The notes below the pieces were generated by a model. It saw nothing but the letters and a program-made list of their open reading frames with translations, had not been told where the DNA came from and made no database searches. The position numbers and the translations under genes were made by a program. Of a stretch of 64,000 nucleotides of DNA, positions 55,535 through 64,000 are shown one piece after another; position 1 is the stretch's first letter, and every line of letters starts with the position of its first letter. Source of the stretch: Copromyces sp. CBS 386.78 (Eukaryota > Ascomycota > Sordariomycetes > Sordariales > Sordariaceae); NCBI GenBank assembly GCA_030685235.1, contig MU839097.1, forward strand, positions 62,001 through 126,000. The letters are read 5' to 3'.

Positions 55535-57613
55535 ACCAATCTTCTTTTTTTTGTTCTTTTCTTTTCTTTGCATTTTACTTTTCACAGTTATCTATCAGAT
55601 ATGCTTCTGTTCCTTATAAGCAAGTATCATCTCAATTTGTTTGTCTTGAAGGTGCAAGGTTTCTTTGACAACATTATATCTATCTATTTGCTTCATCGAC
55701 TCCTATTTTTTGCCCGGACATTTGCCTGTTCTTCGGTTCCGTGGTAGTTCTCTTGGCTAGCAATGGTGAGTTTCGAACTGCTGAAACGCTAACAGACAAC
55801 TCGAGCAAACTTGCATCGCGGGTCACCACAAGAATTCACCGGAGTCAACAAGTGTCCTGTGTATGAAGTACGATCAAGCACTGGAAAACGTTGTACACGA
55901 TTGCAATGAACCCCTTGGATTGACTATTCATAGCGCCGACTTGCGACAGACATGGTGGTCGTTTCACTTCCCTCTTGGTATCGACGTCGGACATTCAAGG
56001 ACCATTGAGCACTGACCTTCGGCTCACTCCAGAACTTTCCCTCGGTGTTCATTTCTTCAGTACCGAACCGAGCCGGAGGAAGTCGCGGCGTGTCCGGGCC
56101 GGGTTTGAGAACGGAAGTGGACATTCAGTCCAGTACGTAATATGGTGGGTGGTCCATAATCTCACGGTTCTCGCCGCCGGGGCCCGACAGGGCAGAGGTT
56201 AGGTACTGCGCGGTGAAACTCGGGCCTACTGTCCACACTACTAGTACGGAAGAGAGGCCGGGAGTGATCAAATGGATCCGCGATGACTGCCTTCGATCAA
56301 GAACCACATGTCTCTAGTGTTGACGATAGTAAAATTACTGTTCAGAGAAACTTCCAAGGTTGGGATTGTTAGATGGTAATGATGACGCAAATGCACACTT
56401 GCCAAATGTCTAGGTAGAAAACGTTGAGATGGAGATTCGTCGTTCTCGTGTATAGGAGCGTAGGTCCCGGGATTCTCGTGGAAGAGTAGCATCGTGGGAA
56501 ATCAGCATGGCAACCTAGATGCGGTTTAAGCTCGATCTGGCGTGGCAGTCACGCGAGCACATCGCCGAAATTCGATCAGATGAACCGGGATCTCGAGAGA
56601 TCTGCATGTGAAGATGTGTGAAGATGCTGGGAATACGATGTTGATGACAAGGTGGTGTTGAAAAGGTTGGAACTTCAGCTGCGCTTGTTTGGCTCGAAAG
56701 TTGAAGATATCTCCACTGTTGGGAAATTGAGGGAACTCCACCACGAACCGACCACCGGTTCTCGCATTTTGCGATCTTCGGCCATCGTTCCCCAACTAGT
56801 TCCTGCGAGTGGATAAAATCGTAGAAAGAGAAGGTCGGGGAACACGGGATGGGTGAAGAGTTTTTGATTGTGCTGGAGAGAGAATGGGAGAGTTCTGTTA
56901 AACGAACCGAACATTCACGGGCGACAGTCCGCTGAAGATGGTGCTTCGGTACATAAGGTATTTGGATCGAGTGCTTGTCCCCGGGAAGCTCTGTATGGCT
57001 TCGGAGATATTAGGATTATCGCCCACGAAACGGGCAAGACTTTCGTATAAGAGGACTGTCGTTTCTAGCTCGCTTCTAGAAAGGAATGGTGTTAGTTGTA
57101 AATAGGTCTTGGAGATGTCTCTTCAGAAAAGCGGTCCGTAAGCAATTCATCCGGAGGGTATCTCCGCGGCAGGAACTGTGAAGTTGGCCGCGATCCAACG
57201 GCCTTGTCGCCGGTGACTGCCCTTGACCGCTGTCAGCAGTTGACAAGGACAATGCCTGCTGTCCAGCTGCAAGTTTAAAATGAAATGAACGGAGGCACGA
57301 CGATGCGCGAACTCTGCCGGCCGCGGGTGCGAGAGGTCTGAGCGCTGAGATAAGGTGCAGTGCTGCTCGACCGTTTGGCACATGGCCGAAATAAACGGCC
57401 GACCTCCCCACTCTTTTCCATCTCGAGCACGACATGAAGCCATTGACCAATCATCGTTGAGATGACTCAAGGGCTCAAGATCTCGAGCCGGAGTGCAACA
57501 CAAATCTAATCTCCTGGCTTGGGGCACAGCAGTAGTTTGTGCATCTGAGATACTCGTTGCCTCTTTTCCTTTCGGCCCTTCATTCGAGGGACTTTGACAG
57601 AATCATTCGAATC
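55535..57613. other. Intergenic; no gene seen
   Basis: Minus-strand frames at 56.5-56.9 kb and 57.1-57.5 kb are open for 70-125 codons but lack a convincing start, splice partner or domain. No RNA gene recognised. Confidence 0.4.
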
Positions 57614-58192
57614 ATGGCCGAGAGCGAGGGGGCTCTTGTTGATGACCGAGGCCTTTGGTTTACGAAGACGAAGATATTACAGAAACAACTTACGCCGTAC
57701 GGTACAACGGAGAAAACGGAGCAGCTGAAAGGGAAGACGAACTTCTGGACGAAGTGGAGCGGGCGCTACGAAGGGACGAGTTTTTCACTTCTTCTCGAGC
57801 ACTTGGCAGTTGCGTCCCACTGCACAACCCCACATCCATTGCATGGCAGCATGGCAGTAACCAAGGGAGCGGCGGTCTGTGCACGACCTCGGGCTCCATC
57901 TCGACGAGCGGTACCTGCGTCTGACAGATTTCTTTCATTGCAGTTTAGCTCCATCCTCTTCTCCATGTTTCATTTCTTTTTTGTTGTTTTTCTTTTTCCC
58001 GTCCACTGTGAGCATCAAATGTCTCGGGAAGGCTGTCTTGACTTGCAGCTTCGCTTCAGAGACCTCACGTCATCAAATGTCAAGCAGACGACGCAGATAC
58101 AGCGCCATATCGCAACACGAACGACAATGTGGACAGAAGCGAAGAACCAACTGACTGACCTTGCAGGATCGTCTTACTTGCATCGCGGATAA
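57614..58192 (+). other. Uncertain open frame of 192 codons
   Basis: The frame starts with ATG (MAESEGALVDDRGLW) and includes a hydrophobic stretch (FSSILFSMFHFFFVVFLF). A second frame over 57655-57924 reads as a more natural acidic helix (EREDELLDEVERALRRDEFF) but has no ATG. The two cannot both be real here and I cannot choose. The right frame may be an exon whose partner I could not find. Confidence 0.2.
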
Positions 58193-61100
58193 TGCGTGTA
58201 ACATACAATGGAGACAAAGCTCTTCTCGAACCGGTGGACGATGATCACTCCACTTCTCTCCGCTACCCTCCGGCTCACTGCCTCACTGCCTCAACACCAC
58301 TCTCACCGAGGCCAGCACAGAAACATGGCAACTTCCGATCTTTGGAAACAGAGCACCGGAACCATATTTCGTTTTTAGGCCGTGGGAACAAGCATGTGTA
58401 CTCCTCACTTGGTAACCTGCCGGGCAACGCAAACCACACCTTTTCCCTTGCCATCCGTTGCAACAACACACCTATCTACGTACAATGCTCGGGCTCGTGG
58501 CCTACACGCTAAAGGTGAGGACAACCACAACCATTTTCACGTATCAACGGTTGAAGAGGCAACCTGGAACCGGTAATTAGGTATCCTCCGTCGCAACTTC
58601 TCCAAGCGTCTCCTCTCGACGTTACTCAGCATTGTCTCTCCTTGGCCTGATGGCCTATCCTTGACCTGACATACGCCACACGGATATGTATCTCCATGTA
58701 GGAGAGCGAGACCGGACCCCCGCCCTGCCTGTGATTTCTTTACACGGCAGAAAAGGGTCTTTGGAACCTAACTAGGGCTCGCCGTTTTATGAGCGTATAC
58801 ACTTAGTTGAGGTCAGGACTCATAGCTTCGGCAAGCCAGGACTACTACACTATATTGCCTCTCACGAAATAAGCCCTGGTCCTTGGATCGGAGATGACGT
58901 CCGGCCCTCGCATCTCCAGCTCAAACCATCGAACTAGTGAATCGGGCCTAACTCTTCCTTCTTACCCTCGGGCGGTTTTAGAGCATCTACCGAAGCTCAT
59001 CATGGTAACTACCCGTCTCTTGGCGGCTCAAAGCCAAGTGTGGCCAGGCAAGCCCATTACCGATCCCAGCTACAGTACCAGGTTCCGTTCCGTTACAAAA
59101 TACGGACGAAGGGGGAGATCAGATCACCATACCGTCTTCAACAGCGAATCTAGGAACGGGCTTGGCAGGTACCGAACGTTCGAACTTCGAAGCGAGGCGG
59201 ACAGACGGCCGGAAACTAGGCCAGGTACCAGGCCAGGGGCACGATAAACCTGAACCGCTGAACCAAGCTTGTCACCCCTGTTCCCTCCAAGAAAAAAAGT
59301 TCTCTGGAATAACGAGCATCTCCAAAGTCCAAACCCATGTTTACCAACCTCCATCTCAACCCTCATCCCGGACAACTAATGGATCCACACGTAAGGCACG
59401 GCATCGGACGCAACAGCCTGCCAGCCGTGTGCTGTGTCCAACAACAACAACTCTCGGTTCTGAGAGTCATGCAAGCGGTACATGAAGGGGAGCGCGGTCT
59501 TTTCTTCTTTTCAGTTCTTTCTTGGTACGATAAACTCATTCTGGGTCAGGTAATACATTTACCCTATGCTACCCTCTTCTCTCCTTCCTGTGAAGTCCCG
59601 GACGGATCTTCTTTCTCTTGCCTCTACCCAGCTTTTCTTCTACCGATGGCTTTTCACTCGTGAAGTCTTCCGTCCTGAGCCTTGTCTTCATTTATTCAGC
59701 TGCTTGGTAGAGTCCCGGAAGCTCGTCCGTCATTCCTCCATCCGATCCAGTCCAAAAAGGCCCCCAGTTTCCTCAACTCCGCTTCTTACTCCATGCCTCT
59801 TACCTCGCGTTGACCAGCCTTCCTTGTCCAAAACCAATCCCACCAATCCCGGATTATTACGGATACCTACCTACAGCATACACACTGAGAAGAGGAGTTG
59901 GACGTTTACACAAAGTTTGTTCGTCATCATCGTGGGGATCTTTTTTTGCATGAATCTTGCTATTTCATGCAATACTGGATTATCCATTTACACCTTCTGG
60001 CACCTAAAATTCCTGGATTCCTCCAAGTCTTTAAGATCCGATCACCGACAACTTCGACTTACATCAACAACACCAACCGGTTGCTTACCGACTTACTGCA
60101 TTGGACTGCACTGGACTTGAAACAACACACTGCTTCGAACCATTCACATCGAACTACAGTACAACACAATCACGAACGACCCCCCCAAAAAAAAGGATCT
60201 TCGATAACCTAGTCGTTAGCGTTCACATGACCACTGCTACGGCTGAACTGGTTCATCGCATTCACCGCATTTGCTCCATACGCATCTCGGCTTCTACGGC
60301 TTCCACGGCTTCTATGGGCTTCCTCAATTAGGTACTCACATCGGCCTCGCCCCTAGCTATCCGAATCGGGAAACTCCAGAGAAGGAAGACTCATTCCCCA
60401 GGTCCTTTTGCCCAATCCGCGTGGAGCTGCTGCTACTGGTTACTGCTGGTAGCTGTTTCATAACCCCCCTCGTAATTCTCGACGGAAGCGGGTTGATCAC
60501 CAGGGAGCTAGCCTTCAGCATTTGTTCAAGTGGGTTGTTCAAAGACACAGTACAGAAAACACGCAACTCTCAACGGAAAACTGCAGGAGAAAGACAGAGA
60601 AAGGGAGGCTGGGATACTGTACTTGGTTGATTGCTTGCTTTCAAGGGTATCATCAAAAACCAGCAGCAGCATACCGCCCTTCACAAAGAACAAGAGTGTT
60701 TGTTTGTTTTCTCAAACGGAAAACGCATAGACCACATCTTGCTTTTCCTCTGCTTACCGCCGACCTCTGCCTTATTTTCTAAGCTACAGCTTCAAGGGCT
60801 CCTGGTTGATTGCTCTGCCCTGCCCATTGTCAACCAACGTCTTGGGACAATCGAATCGAACGAGACCTTTCACACACAACGCGGCAGGACGGGAGCGAGG
60901 GTGTGCGAGCCGGGGGAGGTTACCAAAATAAACTTCTTTTTAGACTCCGGATCCTTTTTGTCAAACACCCGTCGGAGCCGTTCGTTCGTTCGCTCGTTCG
61001 CTCTACTTTTTTTACCCTCCCTTCCCGAACCGCCACACGGCACGAACTACTGGGGTTCATTCATCAAACGAAAAGACGACCGAGAAGCCCGAACCGATCC

Positions 61101-61206
61101 ATAAGAGTTTCATACCCGAAGCTCTTTCTTCTGGACTTTCGCTTCTTTCGTCCTTTTTTTGTTCTTCCGTTCTTCGGTTCGACTATCATCACATCAGCAA
61201 TACGCA
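58193..61206. other. Long upstream region of the four-helix membrane protein gene
   Basis: About 3 kb without a supported gene. The part from about 59.5 kb is pyrimidine-rich with many short ATG frames, as in long Neurospora 5' leaders. If transcribed, these would be upstream open frames. A GTTCGTTCGCTCG repeat lies at 60977-61000. Confidence 0.4.
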
Positions 61207-62886
61207 ATGGCGATACCACATGTGGTCCCAGCATTGCTGGGCACAGTAGCCGTTCTTGCGACAACGGCTATCTTCGTCATTCACATCATACTGGCGCGGT
61301 CATTAGCACAGGAGACGTCCTCACCAGTTAGGACAACGACTATCGTCGCCGCAGTATTTGAGGGCTTGGCACTTCTCACAACAACATTCATCTTCGTATC
61401 GACTTGCGTGGTTTCATGCTTGGTTAGGAGGTTCAATGCGGTATTGTTCGGAGCTGGACTTTTTGTGTGCTCGGTAGCTGCTGCTCTATCGATCGCCACC
61501 TTGGTGTTGGTCAGCAAGGATTCGGAGAAGCTGCCGACAGAGGTAGCGGGGACGAAGACGTCGGGATTTCTGGTCGGAGGCTCGGTGGCATTGGGAGTTG
61601 CTTCTGCAGCCCAATTGCTCTTCCAAGTGCTACAATTCATCAATGTTCGGATGGGTGGCGCGGGCTTTGCGGGAGACGAGGAATGCCCGCCAAGGCAACA
61701 ACAAGTCAAGGCGATCCCCTACCAGCAAACGAACCCCAACACGGAGAAGGTCCGCTTCGAAGACCCAACCGTGTCGGGGCGGGCAACTCCTCGTCCAAGC
61801 TATGGACACTCGGTGGGCAACTCTCTGAGCTCGTGGCGCTCGTCACTGTACTCAGTCATGCGTCCTATACCCTCAAAGACCCATCTCCTAGCGGGCAATA
61901 GCCAGCATTCGCTCCCTCTGCGCATGTGCCAATCCGATTGGATCGACTCAACCGCTATGCGCGAGCATCACACCACCTCCATCGCCACGACCCTGAACGG
62001 CCTCGACTCCTGGGATACCTCCTCCGTCGAACCTTCAAACCGGCAAACGGTCGCCGAGGCCGCCTCCGCTTGCTCTCCACCAATGCTCCCCGCTCCCTTC
62101 TTTGAGGCCATCCCCGCTAGTCCCATGGCGAGCGGACAATCCCGTCCAGGGCTACCTCCTACCGACAGCCAGCTAGATCTCGGCAACAGCCTGTTCATCC
62201 CGCCCAAGGCCATCCGCCGCCGCAGCCGCTCCTTCAGCCCCGCCTCTATGCGGTCAATGGAGTTCGCGCGGGAAGCGTTCACCCAGCACGCGACACACAG
62301 TGAGACGCACATCAGCGAATCGCACATCCACCCTCTCTTCCGATCCGACTCGCCCACGCCGCCGGCTATCGTGTCTCCAGGGACAATGGTGGTAGCGGCG
62401 CCCAACGGCGGGCAGGTCCTCTCGGATAAGCACAGCATTCGCACCCTAGCGAGGAAGCGAAGTGAGAGCTTACCGGCGGTGTCGAGCCCGTTGAGCAGAC
62501 AGGGGTCATTAGAAAGTTTCAGGACGAAGATGACGAGGTATGAGGGCGGAAGTAGGCCGGGGACGACAACAGAGGAGTTGAGGGAGGAAGATGAGGAGGA
62601 GAACGACGAGGAGGGTGAAGAGGACGACGAAAGAGATCAAATGATGAAGGGGAAGTGGAAGACCGCTGCTGTGAGTAGCCCATCAACTTCGCCGAGACCA
62701 TCGTTGTCTCACGATGATGCGGCGGATCGAGCAGTGACGCCGCCTATTCCAGGCTGGATCCTCGTTGCTGGAGCGAGGACGAGTCTTTTGGGGTATAATC
62801 AGCGGAAAAACTCAGGTCAGACACCCACGTCTGCACCGGCCGACGAGGAGGAGGAGGAGGATGTTGCCGGTGCTTCCGCTCGATGA
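61207..62886 (+). CDS. Four-helix membrane protein with long disordered tail
   Basis: Single exon, 559 residues. The start is MAIPHVVPALLGTVAVLA. Four hydrophobic segments are visible in the first ~150 residues (about 8-30, 44-66, 77-99, 119-141). A tetraspan topology is likely, with the rest in the cytoplasm. Residues ~160-559 are Ser/Pro/Arg/Glu-rich and carry phosphorylation-like serine clusters (RRRSRSFSPASMRS, ARKRSESLPAVSS) and a strongly acidic run (REEDEEENDEEGEEDDE). I do not recognise a domain or function. Preceded by a very long leader-like region. Confidence 0.8.
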   Translation: MAIPHVVPALLGTVAVLATTAIFVIHIILARSLAQETSSPVRTTTIVAAVFEGLALLTTTFIFVSTCVVSCLVRRFNAVLFGAGLFVCSVAAALSIATLVLVSKDSEKLPTEVAGTKTSGFLVGGSVALGVASAAQLLFQVLQFINVRMGGAGFAGDEECPPRQQQVKAIPYQQTNPNTEKVRFEDPTVSGRATPRPSYGHSVGNSLSSWRSSLYSVMRPIPSKTHLLAGNSQHSLPLRMCQSDWIDSTAMREHHTTSIATTLNGLDSWDTSSVEPSNRQTVAEAASACSPPMLPAPFFEAIPASPMASGQSRPGLPPTDSQLDLGNSLFIPPKAIRRRSRSFSPASMRSMEFAREAFTQHATHSETHISESHIHPLFRSDSPTPPAIVSPGTMVVAAPNGGQVLSDKHSIRTLARKRSESLPAVSSPLSRQGSLESFRTKMTRYEGGSRPGTTTEELREEDEEENDEEGEEDDERDQMMKGKWKTAAVSSPSTSPRPSLSHDDAADRAVTPPIPGWILVAGARTSLLGYNQRKNSGQTPTSAPADEEEEEDVAGASAR

Positions 62887-64000
62887 TGATGACGGAAGGG
62901 CGACCGGCACCCGAGAAAAAGAAGTTTCCTTTGTCTGGTTTGGTTGGGTGTACAACGGGCATCGAACGGCCGGTTGGTGGGCGTGGTTGTGTTGGATGCC
63001 CTTGAAACGAAGTTACGACATGAATGCTTTTGGATACCTTTCAGTTCTCTTCTTTACCCTGATTTTCTTTCGTTCTTGTTGGTTTGCTCTCGGCTCAAGG
63101 CGTGAGAAAGGCGGTTGGCGGAAGAGATACCACTTTTTCTTCTTCTTGTTTGGCTTGTTGGGGTTTGGAGAAATTAGATGATACCTTTGATGCGTGGCGT
63201 TGGATATAAAGATAAACCTAGTAGGTTCTTGGCTAGGTATGGACGGAAAAGAAAAGGAGGATGGCATATAGAAGGATCTGGCCATGATTGGACGGTTGGA
63301 CAGAGGAGTGGTTGAATGGTCGTGTTAAGGCCGATGCTTCCTCGATGCCTTGAGCGAGAGAGATGAGATGATTGAAGGACGTAATGGATGAGAAATGAAG
63401 AAGTAGAACACAAGATGGTGCCCGAGACATGTGTGATCCTCCATCCAAGCTATGATATTAGAGCGTCTGACCACGGGTGCGATGTAGAGGTAGAGAGGTA
63501 GCTTGGGATTGATGATGAGAGAATCGAGAATGGGGATTTGGCGCAAAGGAGTGCTGCTTTGATACTCAATGAACTTGATTGGTAGTACCGTTCATTTTGC
63601 GATGATAACCGAAGGGAAGGTGCTCTCGTCGTCAACTGGGCATGTTCAGAGCAAGAGCAACCAAGCTCCCCGTTGACGTGAAGCCTTATCTTATCTGCTT
63701 TCGACAATTCTTGTAGTCTGATTGGAGAAGAGCTTTGTTTTCCCCACTTTACGCGCTTATGAGTGGATACCTTATCTGTTGCCGTGACACTGCCGTAACC
63801 AGCAATGACTTCATTTCTTTCATGGCAGAAACTGACTGTTTTTTGGAAGGTTGACAACATGAGATCAGATGCCCCCCTTTCATTCACTTGTATCACCCTC
63901 ACCAACGAGAGAGATGAAGCAATCAGTGAGATTAAAAGCCGGATCAAAAAGAAAGGATTGTTTGCAACATGATATCGAATGAATGGATGAAGCAAAACAT
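62887..64000. other. 3' flank and intergenic sequence; no gene seen
   Basis: The minus-strand frame at 63995-63450 opens with TTG, not ATG, and has no domain. Nothing else recognised before the window edge. Confidence 0.45.

Noticed and set aside
63450..63995. 181-codon minus-strand frame near the right edge
   Set aside because: It begins with TTG at the window edge and has no domain or matching splice structure.
1..64000. CRISPR array, bacterial operon or phage features
   Set aside because: No regularly spaced direct repeats with unique spacers; intron structure and tRNA introns show eukaryotic nuclear DNA.
1..64000. Strong repeat-induced point mutation tracts or complete transposons
   Set aside because: No long AT-rich TpA-laden blocks and no transposase, integrase or reverse-transcriptase frames were seen; only a few C-to-T-like changes in the relics.

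Overview
The window is nuclear DNA of a filamentous ascomycete, almost certainly a Neurospora species or close relative. The main evidence is a complete, intronless quelling RNA-dependent RNA polymerase gene (qde-1), whose 1404-residue product is close to the 1402 residues I recall for N. crassa. Small GT-AG introns of about 50-340 bases, long 5' leaders, Gln/His/Ser-rich tracts and widely spaced genes all fit this. Gene models were built by reading splice sites by eye; in each multi-exon model called intact the joined exons keep one open frame.

Layout, left to right. 1-2.7 kb: the 5' part of a SANT/Myb-like regulator gene (minus strand, cut by the window edge). 2.7-6.3 kb: no convincing gene, but an A-tract minisatellite at 4.7-4.9 kb. 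6.5-8.7 kb: two decayed genes side by side, a Sec14-like (CRAL-TRIO) relic on the minus strand and a class I terpene synthase relic on the plus strand. 9.3-11.3 kb: tRNA pseudouridine synthase (PUS1/TruA family). 12.1-15.5 kb (minus) and 17.6-19.7 kb (plus): a heavy-metal P1B ATPase and an Nramp metal transporter, divergent from one 2.1 kb intergenic region. 20.2-20.9 kb: a probable Mediator subunit 22. 21.6 kb: tRNA-Pro(UGG). 22.4-24.5 kb: a secreted aspartic protease with an unusual acidic insert. 24.5-29 kb: gene-poor, with a 134-bp tandem duplication and one weak gene candidate. 29-31 kb: a Ser/Gly-rich protein of unknown function. 32.3-33.7 kb (minus): secreted M14 zinc carboxypeptidase.

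35.4-38.6 kb (minus): an eight-exon Zn2Cys6 transcription factor with a GC-AG intron. 41.3-45.5 kb: qde-1. 47.1-49.8 kb: a GRGGAGN-motif (DUF3602-type) protein and a Thr/Ser-rich secreted protein, converging with an 81-bp overlap of their coding ends. 51.1-52.5 kb: a fungal rhodopsin-domain membrane protein. 52.7-55.5 kb: a 2-oxoglutarate/Fe(II) oxygenase-type gene lying between two intron-containing tRNA-Asp copies in inverted orientation. 55.5-61.2 kb: mostly gene-free, with long leader-like sequence. 61.2-62.9 kb: a four-helix membrane protein with a long disordered tail.

The genes do not form one pathway. The only neighbours that look functionally linked are the two divergent metal transporters. 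The most unusual items are the terpene synthase/Sec14 relic pair and the inverted tRNA-Asp pair.
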